Shown piece after piece: positions 45,443-54,128 of a stretch of DNA of 64,000 nucleotides; position 1 is the first letter of the stretch, and each line of letters starts with the position of its first letter. A model generated the notes under the pieces. That model searched no databases, was not told where the DNA came from, and saw only the letters and a program-made list of their open reading frames with translations. A program made the position numbers and the translations under genes. Location of the stretch: NCBI RefSeq assembly GCF_015558675.1, contig NZ_JADMOL010000007.1, forward strand, positions 1 to 64,000. Direction: 5' to 3'. Origin of the DNA: Paenibacillus sp. 1001270B_150601_E10 (GTDB lineage: Bacteria > Bacillota > Bacilli > Paenibacillales > Paenibacillaceae).

Positions 45443-46314
45443 TATCGAATTTTACGATATATTCGTTCATTATAATCCACTTCTTCATATCTTGAGCGAA
45501 AGGCCGTGTAATGAATCGACTCCTTAGAGCCAAGCACCAATACACCATCAGGAGCCAAGCTGTCGTAGATCAGCTGATGCACACGATCCCGCAAAGTATC
45601 GTTGAAGTAGATCATCACATTACGGCAAAAAATCAACTGGAACTCGTTAAATGATTTATCCGTCGCAAGATGATGATCAGAGAAAATCATATTTTTTCGC
45701 AAACGTGGATCAAAGACAACCATGCCATCATTCGTAACCTTATAATACTCAGAAAAAGAGTGCTTGCCCCCTGCCTCAAGATAGTTCATCGTATACTGCT
45801 TCATCTTCTCTAAAGAGCAAATTCCTTCTCGCGCCTGTTGAAGCGAGGCAATATTCATATCTGTCGCATAAAGTCTGGTCTTCTCAAAGAGCCCCTCTTC
45901 TTCCAGCAGAATGGCCATCGAATACACTTCTTCTCCCGTTGAGCAGCCGGCATGCCAGACCCGAATCATCGGCATGTCTTTCAGCTCCGGAAGCACTTTC
46001 TCGCGAAGCTTCTTGAACATCAATGGATCTCGAAACATCTCCGTCACGGGAATCGACAAGGTCTCCACTAGCCTTTCTGAAGCTTTGCGATCGTACAAGA
46101 GTCGTCCCTGCAGCTCCGAAATGCTGGTCAACTGCTCTTTATACACTTGATGCCATATTCTACGTCGCAGAGAAGGGAAAGCATAATCGCGAAAATCGTA
46201 GCCGTATACCCGATACAGGCCCTCCAGCAACAGCTCAATTTCAACCTGCTCCCGATATCCCTCGTCAGGGTACCGATTCGCACTTTGATTGAAGAGCAAC
46301 TTATCTTCAAACAT
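45442..46314 (-). CDS. CheR-type protein methyltransferase, RsbM-like
   Basis: About 290 residues. An N-terminal helical CheR domain ([21 protein letters not shown]) is followed by the SAM-binding CheR domain: [21 protein letters not shown] (motif I), [18 protein letters not shown], and [14 protein letters not shown]. In B. cereus, RsbM of this family methylates the hybrid kinase RsbK and restrains it. The adjacent hybrid kinase makes the same role likely here. An ATG six codons upstream was rejected in favour of 46314, which has AAGGGGATCGAC before it. Confidence 0.85.
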   Translation of the reverse strand: MFEDKLLFNQSANRYPDEGYREQVEIELLLEGLYRVYGYDFRDYAFPSLRRRIWHQVYKEQLTSISELQGRLLYDRKASERLVETLSIPVTEMFRDPLMFKKLREKVLPELKDMPMIRVWHAGCSTGEEVYSMAILLEEEGLFEKTRLYATDMNIASLQQAREGICSLEKMKQYTMNYLEAGGKHSFSEYYKVTNDGMVVFDPRLRKNMIFSDHHLATDKSFNEFQLIFCRNVMIYFNDTLRDRVHQLIYDSLAPDGVLVLGSKESIHYTAFRSRYEEVDYNERIYRKIR

Positions 46315-46359
46315 GTCGATCCCCTTCTCCATTCTTTAAATCTTATTCTTGCTATTCTA

Positions 46360-49300
46360 TTATTGGTGAAGCCATACTCTCATCAAAGATAACAGCTGGT
46401 CGGTCTGAAATGGCTTGCTGACGTAGTCGGATGCACCCGCTTCAATGCATTTGTTGCGGTCTTCCTTCATCGCCTTGGCCGTCAAGGCGATAATCGGAAG
46501 CTTCTCAAACTTAGGCACTTGGCGAATTCTCCCCATCGCCTCATAGCCATCCATCTCTGGCATCATCATATCCATCAGTACAAGATCGATCGCTGAATCC
46601 TGATTCAGCAGCTCGATGGCCTCCAAGCCGTTTTCCGCATATTCTATGACCATATCGTATTGTTCAAAGACACTGGATAATGCAAATACATTCCTTACAT
46701 CATCGTCCACGAGCAAGATGCGCTTGCCAGACAAGTTCTGATCCCGCACAAACTTAACACGCTCCTGTAAGCCAAATTGTTCAGGAGGCAGCGTATCTGT
46801 GCATTTGAGCATGCTCATAATTTCAGCAAGGAGCACTTCGAGCCCCGAATCGTCACTAGATATCAAGCGATGCGCATATTGCCGCAGCTCTGCAACAATC
46901 GCATGCTGCCCCATCGCGGTATAGACAATAATCGGGATATCGCTCATCTCCGGGATGTCCTTCACTCTAGATACAAGATCAAGCCCTGTCATATCACTAA
47001 GGCCAATATCCATTACAATGCCGTCAACATGCTCCCTGCTAAGCGTCTCAATCGCCTCTTGTCCTGAGGACACAGCCGTTATGCCAATGCTGGTATCCTT
47101 CAAGCGTTCCATGATGGTATCGGCATCGGTTTCTTCGATGCCTATAATAAGCAAACGCTTCTGGCAGAAAATCCACTTCACCTTATCTTTGATATCACTA
47201 GACCGTGCAGATTCACTTGTCTCGCTTCCGTTTATCGCTCTCATGCTTGATGCCGCTGCTTCCTTCTCGGATTGCGTCGTTTCTTTAACTACAGCAGCAA
47301 CGAAGGCGGCAGGATCATCCTTTTGAACAGGATCGGTATGGTCTCCATTTTGCTGCTGCCCTTCCCCTAAGCGGCTTAATAATTCATCGATAGGAGAAGA
47401 ATCACGAGCCTTCGTCATCTGCTGCAGCTTCAAAATCTCTACTTCCTCTGTATACATCGGAATCAGCAGGGTAAAGGTGCTACCTTCGTCCGACACACTC
47501 TTCACCTGCAGATTGCCTCCTAGCAAACCAGCAAGCTCACGGCTAATGGATAGACCAAGGCCTGCCCCTCCATACTTGCGGCTCGTCTTGCCGTCAAGCT
47601 GCTGGAAGGCCTCAAAGATCAGCTTCTGCTTATCCTCTGGAATTCCAATCCCTGTATCGCTTACGCGTATTGCCAAGAATGGAGTATGCGCAAGCTCTGA
47701 CGTCTCCTCGTCTACATCGATATATAGGCTTACTGCCCCTTCATCGGTAAACTTGAACGCATTAGACAGCAGATTGCGGACAATCTGCTTCAAGCGATAG
47801 CTATCCGTTATGATCGTCTCTGGAAGATGCTCTCCCAGCTTCACGTTAAAGGTCAAGTTTTTTTGCGCTGCGATCTGATCAAAGCTATCTTTCATGAACA
47901 TGGCGAGCTCTTCAATATCAACTGCCTCGTAATTGATGTTCAGCTTGCCTGCATCAATCTTGGATAAATCCAGAATCTCATCGATCATCTGCAAGAGATC
48001 TGTGCCCGACATATGAATGGTGCGAGCATACTCCACCTGCTTCTCCACAAGATTCCCTTCCGGGTTCTCAGCGAGCAGCTGGGACAAGACGAGGAGGCTG
48101 TTGAGCGGAGTTCGAAGCTCATGGGACATATTAGCTAAGAACTCGGATTTATACTTGGATGTCAAAGCAAGCTGCAGCGTCTGTCTCTCAAGCGCCGTTC
48201 TTGCAATCTCAAGCTCTTCGTTCTTCTCCTGCGTCGCTTTCATCGTATCTTCAAGCGCCTTCGTCTTGGTAACGAGCTGTTTATTATAATGCTCCAATTC
48301 TTCCTGCTGCCGCTGAAGCAGCTCCTCAGAGCGTTTTAAGGCATCGGTTTGTGATTCTAAATGTTCGTTGGAGCGTCTCAGTTCTTCCTGCTGGGACATC
48401 AGCTCTTCGGATTGACATTGAAGCTCCTCGGTAAGGGCTTGAGAATCCCGAAGGAGTCCTTCAATTCGCAAGCGGCCTATAACCGTATTGATTACAATGC
48501 CTAGACTCACCCCAAGCTGTTCAAGCAGCTTATGCTCAAGCTCTGAAAATGAACGATTAGAAGCAAGCTCCATTACCCCAATTACACGATTTTCAAACTT
48601 TAGTGGATAGAGGACGATCTGTGCCGCATTGATCTCACTTAATCCAGAACGAAGCTTGATCGTGCATTGATCCCCATCAGACAGTATGATGGGATGCTCA
48701 TCTGCTGCGCATTGACCGACAAGTCCTACCCCTACCTCAAATGAGGCTACAGCCTCAAGCGCATGCTGTGCAGCATATGTGCCGTAGAGTTCAAATGTAT
48801 CGGGAGCATGAAGCTCATCACGAATGTAAAGGGCTGCATACTGGGCATTCATGACCGGCGTGAACGCATTGACAAAGGTTTGTCCAACCTGGTGCAGGTT
48901 CGTAGCGCCATTTAATTGTTCGCCAATCTTAGCCACTCTGCTATCCAGCCAAGCCTGATCATCCTGCTGCTTGCGAAGCACTTCCTCAGTCTGCTTGCGC
49001 TCCTCCAAGTCCTCTACCATCTGTTTGAAGACTTCGATGACGTCGCCAATCTCATCACGCGTATGCACCTTCATCTTGCGAATAACACGAAGCTTGCCCG
49101 CAGCAAGGCTTCGTATCATCATGGACATCGTATTCAAATTCCTTGTCACGCTTGGAATAACCCAGAGCGTTACCGCAATGCTGAGCACGAAGCCAAGAAG
49201 CATAATGCTGGCTGTCCAGTTGATCGCATTCTCATAAGAAGCTTGTGATTGCTGAAGCTGATCATCCATCAGGATCTCGTAGTAATGAATTAACGAGCGC

Positions 49301-49770
49301 AGATCATCCAACAGCTTGCGCTGGAAGGTCACTCCAACGTCATTGCGAAGCTGATTCGCCTTCTCAATTTCGTTCGCTTCACCGAGGCTTGCTGCTTTTT
49401 CCACAAATTGAATGTAGTTCGTCCAAGACTGTTCGAGTTGCGCAATGCCTTCCTTCTCCTGTACTTTCACTGTCATATTCTGAAGGAGCTGGATACCCTG
49501 TACGATTCTGCGCTTATAACGCTGAATCTCCATAACGGCCTGTGCACGATCCGTCTCAACATTAAGCAGCTCATTCACTAGCTCAGCCGATATATTATGA
49601 GCATCGTTCATAATAGTGGATGCTGCTTTGACCTTCACGAAGCGATCACTATAGAACTCACGAATATCCTCTTGCATCTCGGTCATTCGTGTATAAGACA
49701 TGACTCCCAATGAAACTATGATGATCATAAAGGACGCGAAACCGAGAACCAATTTCGTCCTTAATTTCAT
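46360..49770 (-). CDS. hybrid sensor histidine kinase with two receiver domains, RsbK-like
   Basis: 1136 residues. Order: membrane segment (about 8-27), extracellular four-helix-bundle sensor (about 30-185), membrane segment (about 187-208), HAMP, GAF-like domain (about 285-430), long coiled coil (about 440-535). Then HisKA with His550 in MSHELRTPLN, HATPase (IRVSDTGIGIPEDKQKLIF, GGAGLGLSISREL), receiver 1 (Asp921 in IVMDIGL, otherwise divergent) and receiver 2 (Asp1067 in LMDMMMPEMDG). Start overlaps the upstream phosphatase gene by ATGA. By context this is the counterpart of B. cereus RsbK, which activates the RsbY phosphatase. Confidence 0.88.
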   Translation of the reverse strand: MKLRTKLVLGFASFMIIIVSLGVMSYTRMTEMQEDIREFYSDRFVKVKAASTIMNDAHNISAELVNELLNVETDRAQAVMEIQRYKRRIVQGIQLLQNMTVKVQEKEGIAQLEQSWTNYIQFVEKAASLGEANEIEKANQLRNDVGVTFQRKLLDDLRSLIHYYEILMDDQLQQSQASYENAINWTASIMLLGFVLSIAVTLWVIPSVTRNLNTMSMMIRSLAAGKLRVIRKMKVHTRDEIGDVIEVFKQMVEDLEERKQTEEVLRKQQDDQAWLDSRVAKIGEQLNGATNLHQVGQTFVNAFTPVMNAQYAALYIRDELHAPDTFELYGTYAAQHALEAVASFEVGVGLVGQCAADEHPIILSDGDQCTIKLRSGLSEINAAQIVLYPLKFENRVIGVMELASNRSFSELEHKLLEQLGVSLGIVINTVIGRLRIEGLLRDSQALTEELQCQSEELMSQQEELRRSNEHLESQTDALKRSEELLQRQQEELEHYNKQLVTKTKALEDTMKATQEKNEELEIARTALERQTLQLALTSKYKSEFLANMSHELRTPLNSLLVLSQLLAENPEGNLVEKQVEYARTIHMSGTDLLQMIDEILDLSKIDAGKLNINYEAVDIEELAMFMKDSFDQIAAQKNLTFNVKLGEHLPETIITDSYRLKQIVRNLLSNAFKFTDEGAVSLYIDVDEETSELAHTPFLAIRVSDTGIGIPEDKQKLIFEAFQQLDGKTSRKYGGAGLGLSISRELAGLLGGNLQVKSVSDEGSTFTLLIPMYTEEVEILKLQQMTKARDSSPIDELLSRLGEGQQQNGDHTDPVQKDDPAAFVAAVVKETTQSEKEAAASSMRAINGSETSESARSSDIKDKVKWIFCQKRLLIIGIEETDADTIMERLKDTSIGITAVSSGQEAIETLSREHVDGIVMDIGLSDMTGLDLVSRVKDIPEMSDIPIIVYTAMGQHAIVAELRQYAHRLISSDDSGLEVLLAEIMSMLKCTDTLPPEQFGLQERVKFVRDQNLSGKRILLVDDDVRNVFALSSVFEQYDMVIEYAENGLEAIELLNQDSAIDLVLMDMMMPEMDGYEAMGRIRQVPKFEKLPIIALTAKAMKEDRNKCIEAGASDYVSKPFQTDQLLSLMRVWLHQ

Positions 49771-50936
49771 GCTGTTATTCCCCCTGTTCCATTTACGTGA
49801 ACCCATACCATGCATTTATCATCTTCTCTGCCAAATGGCGTATTGAATAATTCCTTCCAAGGTTCCGCATCAGATGCTGGGTACTGTTGCACAAGGGAGG
49901 CTAATTGCGCAGCCGACGTTTCAGGATCCTCTCCTACCGCTTCGGTCAGGCCATCCGTATAGAGAATCATTCGATATTCGCTAGTGCACTCAATGACCTT
50001 CGTCTCAATATCGAGCGTGGAGAACATGCCGACAGGGTGTCCTGTCGTCCCTAGATTCTCAATGCGGCCGTCCTCCATCACGACTACTCCCGGAGGATGT
50101 CCCGCATTCGCATACTGGATCGTATTCGACTCCACATCAATGATGGCATAGATCGCGGTCATGTAGTAAAGCATAAGATTCCCATTCATATGGACCTGCT
50201 GGAATTTGGCGTTTAGCTGCTGAAGAACTTCATGCGGGGCTCTTCCACTCATCACATTATTGCGAAGCTCAGATGCGATAAACATGCTTAGAAGCGCAGA
50301 GGATACACCATGACCCATCATATCCAGAATCATAACGCCGTACTTTCCTTCTTCTATTGGAAACCAGGCATACAAATCACCGGCCAGCTCTTCAGATGGC
50401 TTATAGATCGCATGGATATGAATCTTCTCGTCCGCGTAAGGCTCCGTCAGAACCGAGGCCTGTACGCGCGCAGCCAGTCGAAGCTCCTCACGGATATGCC
50501 GATCCCGCTCCTTGTGCCAATCCTTCTCCTGCTTCAACCGAAGCGCGAGCCGAATTCGCGCAAGAAGCTCGATGCGATTCACAGGCTTGGTGACATAGTC
50601 AACCGCGCCCGCATCAAGGGCCTCTGCCAGCGTTTTCGAATCCCCAATAGCCGTTACCATAATAATCGGAATATCCCGTAATTCAGGAATTCGCTGTATA
50701 TGTCTGCAAGCTTCCAATCCATCAATCTCCGGCATCATCATATCGAGAAGGATCAGATCGATATCAGGCTCGATTCGCTTCTCCGGATGGTCGCCGTCAC
50801 GTGTCAATCCAAGCTGTTCATACATTTCTCGAGCGGATGATACCGTATGAATGCCTGTATACCCTGCTTTGCGCAATATTTCTCGAATCAACATAATATT
50901 CGTTGGATTATCATCAACTACCAGAACGTTCACCAT
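49767..50936 (-). CDS. receiver - PP2C phosphatase, RsbY/RsbU-like activator of sigma-B
   Basis: 389 residues. The receiver domain holds Asp65 in LILLDMMMPEIDG and the Lys of YVTKPVNR. After a coiled linker comes a SpoIIE-type PP2C domain with ELAGDLYAWFPIEEGKYGVMILDMMGHGVSSAL, YANAGHPPGVV and LYTDGLTEAVGED, the metal-binding Asp set. It should dephosphorylate RsbV and so release SigB, controlled by phosphorylation of the receiver. This matches B. cereus RsbY rather than B. subtilis RsbU/RsbP, which lack a receiver. Ribosome binding site GAGGAGAATCG. Confidence 0.88.
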   Translation of the reverse strand: MVNVLVVDDNPTNIMLIREILRKAGYTGIHTVSSAREMYEQLGLTRDGDHPEKRIEPDIDLILLDMMMPEIDGLEACRHIQRIPELRDIPIIMVTAIGDSKTLAEALDAGAVDYVTKPVNRIELLARIRLALRLKQEKDWHKERDRHIREELRLAARVQASVLTEPYADEKIHIHAIYKPSEELAGDLYAWFPIEEGKYGVMILDMMGHGVSSALLSMFIASELRNNVMSGRAPHEVLQQLNAKFQQVHMNGNLMLYYMTAIYAIIDVESNTIQYANAGHPPGVVVMEDGRIENLGTTGHPVGMFSTLDIETKVIECTSEYRMILYTDGLTEAVGEDPETSAAQLASLVQQYPASDAEPWKELFNTPFGREDDKCMVWVHVNGTGGITA

Positions 50937-51040
50937 ACGATTCTCCTCTCGTTAGTGGTTATCTCTACTATACCGAAATCCAAGGATACGAGCATCTTTT
51001 TTGTGAAAATGTTATCAAATGCTAGATTAGGATAATCGAA

Positions 51041-51076
51041 CAAAAAATAGCCCGTCTATCTAAGATAGCCGGGCTA
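51041..51076 (-). terminator. intrinsic terminator after the DUF948 gene
   Basis: TAGCCCG / CGGGCTA with inner TCTATC / GATAG, followed on the minus strand by TTTTTTG. Confidence 0.9.
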
Positions 51077-51087
51077 CAGCTTTTTGA

Positions 51088-51681
51088 CTATGACTTTCGG
51101 AACAGCTGCCATGCTTGCACGCCTAGATCAACCCATGCCTTCCACTGCTCAGGATTAGACGTCTTCTTAGCGGGAGCCTTGTTCATCTCGTGAGCCACAG
51201 CAGCCTCCGCCATTCCTGCTTCCCATGGGGCAGGTTCTTCCACCTTAGCTGGCAGATTGTCCTCTACTGGTACAGGAAAGTTCACAACAGAAGCCGTCTG
51301 AGCCTTCGGAGATTCAGTTGGCTTTGTCTTAGGCGCTTCCTCAAATCTCGAGGCCGCTTTCCTCACGCCTTTAGCCACACCAACCGATACCGATCTCAGC
51401 ACAGCGGTAATTTCCTCAAGCGCCTCTCCAACGTTTTCAACCGAATCGACAACAGGCTCAAGCTTCTTGACCTGTACATGAATATTGGAGGTCATCTCAT
51501 TCGCGGTGGATACAACCTCTTTCACATCGCTAGATACGGCATCAATCGTTCGCTGAATGTCAGCGAGCGTCTGTGTCGCCTGATCCAATGAGCTTCTAGC
51601 GGACACTAATGTCTTAATTAAATATACGACAAGAACAACAAAAGCGAGTGCAGCAATGAGGGCACTAATTTCAATAAGCAT
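51088..51681 (-). CDS. DUF948 (YtxG-like) membrane protein
   Basis: 198 residues. One N-terminal membrane segment (LIEISALIAALAFVVLVVYL) is followed by a coiled-coil region typical of DUF948 (TLADIQRTIDAVSSDVKEVV, AVLRSVSVGVAKG). The C terminus is Pro/Ala rich and probably disordered. In Bacillus the relative YtxG is sigma-B dependent and cotranscribed with ytxH and ytxJ. Here a near-consensus sigma-B promoter sits about 80 bases upstream. Start chosen at GAAAGGAGCCC; upstream in-frame codons have no binding site. Confidence 0.85.
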   Translation of the reverse strand: MLIEISALIAALAFVVLVVYLIKTLVSARSSLDQATQTLADIQRTIDAVSSDVKEVVSTANEMTSNIHVQVKKLEPVVDSVENVGEALEEITAVLRSVSVGVAKGVRKAASRFEEAPKTKPTESPKAQTASVVNFPVPVEDNLPAKVEEPAPWEAGMAEAAVAHEMNKAPAKKTSNPEQWKAWVDLGVQAWQLFRKS

Positions 51682-51763
51682 AATAGGGCTCCTTTCGTTA
51701 TGTACAGGCTTGTTGCGATATATGATCACATCATCATAAACAAAGCAGGTAGTTATCAACTCT

Positions 51764-51789
51764 ATACCCTGTCCACTATGCGTTCAAAC
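51764..51789 (-). promoter_or_regulatory. sigma-B promoter of the DUF948 gene
   Basis: Minus strand GTTTGA, 14-base spacer, GGGTAT; one mismatch in twelve to GTTTAA / GGGTAT. It lies 83 bases before the start codon, immediately beside the sigB regulatory cluster. Confidence 0.75.
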
Positions 51790-51895
51790 AAAATGGATCA
51801 AAACAAATTTTCCTGATTAATCCATAAAATCAATGGTTAATAACTTGACACATTCAAAAATGAGCTCATGTTCAAATTGAATTGGAGGGATTCAC

Positions 51896-52063
51896 ATGTT
51901 AAGATGGGCCGCAATATTTCTGATTATTGCTTTAGTTGCCGGGATCTTCGGATTCTTTGGAATTGTAGAAGCAGCTGCTTCTATCGCGAAGGTACTCTTC
52001 TTTGTATTTCTGATCTTGTTCATTATATCGTTGATTACAGGCAGAAGAGGGTCTTCGAATTAG
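51896..52063 (+). CDS. DUF1328 family small membrane protein (YtjA-like)
   Basis: 55 residues: [19 protein letters not shown] and the following [20 protein letters not shown] form two membrane helices, ending in a short basic tail. This is the UPF0391/DUF1328 pattern. The function is unknown, though relatives often appear with stress genes. TTGGAGGG is seven bases before the ATG. A 124-codon frame covering the same place in another phase is a shadow. No sigma-B promoter was found on this strand. Confidence 0.85.
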   Translation: MLRWAAIFLIIALVAGIFGFFGIVEAAASIAKVLFFVFLILFIISLITGRRGSSN

Positions 52064-52119
52064 CTGAAGCCATGAGCTTCTATTGCTTACCCTTGGATCA
52101 ACAGCACTTATGCAAGCAT

Positions 52120-52153
52120 GACGACCGCCCCAATCATTGCTGGGGCGGTCGTC
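52120..52153. terminator. strong palindromic hairpin between DUF1328 and marR genes
   Basis: Perfect GACGACCGCCCCA / TGGGGCGGTCGTC stem of 13 bp with an 8-base loop, between convergent genes. There is no clear T run on either side. Confidence 0.65.
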
Positions 52154-52166
52154 ATCTCTGTTACAC

Positions 52167-52625
52167 CTATGAAGTGCTAGTCTCGTCACCGATCATCAGC
52201 TGCTCAATATTCTCCATAATTTGTCCGCTAACCGCGACATAGACCTTAAAGTCCTCTTCCGTTACATTTGTGAAAAAGCGGGCAAATAGCTCCTGGCGAT
52301 GCACCTGCGTCTCATCCACCAGCTTCTTTCCTCTATCGGTAATCTCTAAATATACCGTTCTTCGGTCAGAATCATCGCGACGGCGAACGACCATTTCCAT
52401 CTCGATCAGCTTATCTGTAATGCCTGTTACCGCACCTGCCGTCAGTCGAAGGGTCTTGGCAACATCCGTTACCTTTAAAGAACCTTGCTTGCTAAGCTGC
52501 TCCAGCACACTAAACTGTGTAGGATTCACATTGTGATCCATCTCTTCCATCCACAATTTGTTGATGCGTCGAACAATCGAACGAAACTTAATTTGCAATT
52601 GATAAAGCTCATCTTTATTTGGCAA
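52167..52625 (-). CDS. MarR family transcriptional regulator
   Basis: About 152 residues. The winged helix spans QFSVLEQLSKQGSLKVTDVAKTLRLTAGAVTGITDKLIE, and the wing is RRRDDSDRRTVYLEITDRGKKL, both typical of MarR. It should bind an operator as a dimer and respond to a small ligand; the target is unknown. The frame opens at a TTG (52658) without a binding site. The TTG at 52625, with GGAG eight bases upstream, was preferred; a GTG at 52634 is also possible. A structured repeat lies directly upstream. Confidence 0.85.
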   Translation of the reverse strand: MPNKDELYQLQIKFRSIVRRINKLWMEEMDHNVNPTQFSVLEQLSKQGSLKVTDVAKTLRLTAGAVTGITDKLIEMEMVVRRRDDSDRRTVYLEITDRGKKLVDETQVHRQELFARFFTNVTEEDFKVYVAVSGQIMENIEQLMIGDETSTS

Positions 52626-52682
52626 TTCATCCACTCCATTTCTACTTACCCTACCCAACGCATACCGAATTATTGACGCGAG

Positions 52683-52788
52683 AAAATCTTATTCGAGGCC
52701 ATTCAAGATGAGCGACCGTGTTAAGAGGCAGGTTATATCACTAAATAGAATGTTTGGTTCCGTCTATGACGAAACTTATTCATTCTAT
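52683..52788 (-). repeat. structured intergenic repeat element, copy 2
   Basis: Partner of 13551-13659. Core CGAGGCCATTCAAGATGAGC is followed by GACCG. Outer arms TCTTA (52687-52691) and TAAGA (52722-52726) replace the CTCTA / TAGAG of copy 1. The second stem ATAGAATG (52745-52752) / CATTCTAT (52781-52788) also keeps pairing while changing T-A to G-C at its inner end, with the same 28-base loop. Inside the loop TTTCGTC / GACGGAA can pair on the minus strand. The last bases overlap the stop codon of the next gene. Lies in front of marR and behind a membrane-protein gene, both minus strand. Confidence 0.6.
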
Positions 52789-53360
52789 AATGATAAACCT
52801 AGACGCACCATCCAGTAATGTTCGCCGAAATCAATCGATTTCACTTTTACCCAGTCTGTCATATAATCCGTTGGCTTTACCTCTATCGTCTTCAGGTTGA
52901 ACCAATGAAGGGGAAGCTCAATATCTTTTACATACAATTTGATTGGAATCAGCTTAATCAGTCCAGTAGAAGCATCATACTCCTGCTTCATATCTAGATT
53001 CACTTCCACTTCCAATCCAAGCCAAGGCTTGGCCACTACTCTCAAATGAAGGAATTCGTTCTCCGCAGCGATCCATAACCCTTGGAGATTCCAACGTTTA
53101 ATCTCTGGCCTTTTAAAGCCTTCTGTCAGCATCCATTCTGATGCATACCCATTAATCTCGTCCTCTGTAATCTTAATTTCAAATGAGCGCTGGTCAATCA
53201 TTTGTTCAATACGCTCTCGGATCGAGACATGTACGGGAGCAGCCCAGCCAATCGGCTCCGAAGGCTTCACATACATGGATAGGCCTAGAACACCTAGAAT
53301 AAGTAGAATCACCAAAGAGAGCAGGAATCGCCTGACCCATTTCCAGGGATGACTTTTCAT
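52785..53360 (-). CDS. hypothetical membrane-anchored protein
   Basis: 191 residues. Basic N terminus (KSHPWKWVRR), one membrane helix (about 11-30), and an extracytoplasmic domain with alternating beta strands (VSIRERIEQMIDQRSFEIKITEDEINGYA, EVEVNLDMKQEYD). The layout recalls small secreted-domain families such as DUF2140, but I cannot confirm a family. AAAGGAGATTAG gives a clear start. Its stop codon lies inside the distal stem of the structured repeat. Confidence 0.6.
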   Translation of the reverse strand: MKSHPWKWVRRFLLSLVILLILGVLGLSMYVKPSEPIGWAAPVHVSIRERIEQMIDQRSFEIKITEDEINGYASEWMLTEGFKRPEIKRWNLQGLWIAAENEFLHLRVVAKPWLGLEVEVNLDMKQEYDASTGLIKLIPIKLYVKDIELPLHWFNLKTIEVKPTDYMTDWVKVKSIDFGEHYWMVRLGLSL

Positions 53361-53503
53361 CGATTGCTAATCTCCTTTGCTGCACGTTCTGCAATAGAAG
53401 TCCATCTTTCTGACTTCTAGATTCTATTGTATAACTGATACAGGAGGTAGAACAAGGAAAAGACATCCTCTACGTGATGGGTATTATATACATCTGAATT
53501 GGA

Positions 53504-54079
53504 TTACGACTGTATCAAGCTCTCTGCGATCTCTTCATACATCGGTCGCTGTCCCAATCGAGTGCGATAAAGCACAATGCGATCCACCTTCCAAGTGCGA
53601 TCCGCTGCTGAATGATCATCCCATTGAGGAAGCTTGTCCATAGAGAATGTTTCTGTTCCCCGATATTGGCGAGATATCGTCAAATGCGGTCGATAAGGAC
53701 GATGCTCCGGCTCAAAACCAATCCTTTTGGTTTTGTCCGCCAAGCTGCCATAAAGCTGCTGAAGAGAACTCAGGTCCCCCTCTATCCCACACCATAGAAC
53801 ACGTGGCGATGCGGGCTGACCGAAGGTCCCCCAGTCCTTTAACTGAAGAGAAAAGGCTCGCATCGATGCTGCCACTTGATTCATTGCCTCGTGAATGTGA
53901 ACGACTTTGTCAGGCTCCACATCTCCGAGGAATTGGAGCGTAATATGATAGTCACGATAGTCTGACTGCTTCTTGAACTCTTTTAATGCAGAATCGTGAT
54001 TATCCATCTGTTTCTTAAGCCATTCCTTTCGTTCCAGAGGAAGTGGAACGGCTATGAATACTCTCCATTGTTCCTGCAC
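53504..54079 (-). CDS. thpR: RNA 2',3'-cyclic phosphodiesterase (ThpR/LigT)
   Basis: 191 residues of the 2H phosphoesterase superfamily. The two catalytic HxT motifs are HITLQFLG (about residue 45) and HLTISR (about residue 132). N terminus VFIAVPLPLERKEWL is typical. It opens 2',3'-cyclic phosphates at RNA ends; the biological role is not well defined. Translation probably starts at GTG, nine bases after AAAGGAG; an ATG between them is out of frame. 49 bases downstream of the radical SAM gene, same strand. Confidence 0.9.
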   Translation of the reverse strand: MQEQWRVFIAVPLPLERKEWLKKQMDNHDSALKEFKKQSDYRDYHITLQFLGDVEPDKVVHIHEAMNQVAASMRAFSLQLKDWGTFGQPASPRVLWCGIEGDLSSLQQLYGSLADKTKRIGFEPEHRPYRPHLTISRQYRGTETFSMDKLPQWDDHSAADRTWKVDRIVLYRTRLGQRPMYEEIAESLIQS

Positions 54080-54128
54080 GCATACTCGCTCCTTTGATAA
54101 ACCAGTCCTTTATTTCCCGGAAAATAGC

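Noticed and set aside
50937-51010. Sigma-B promoter before the receiver-PP2C gene
   Set aside because: A GGTATA is present, but no GTTT-like -35 stands at 12-15 bases upstream.
51868-52242. 124-codon plus-strand frame over the DUF1328 gene
   Set aside because: Out of phase with the clear 55-residue DUF1328 protein and runs across its terminator and into marR.
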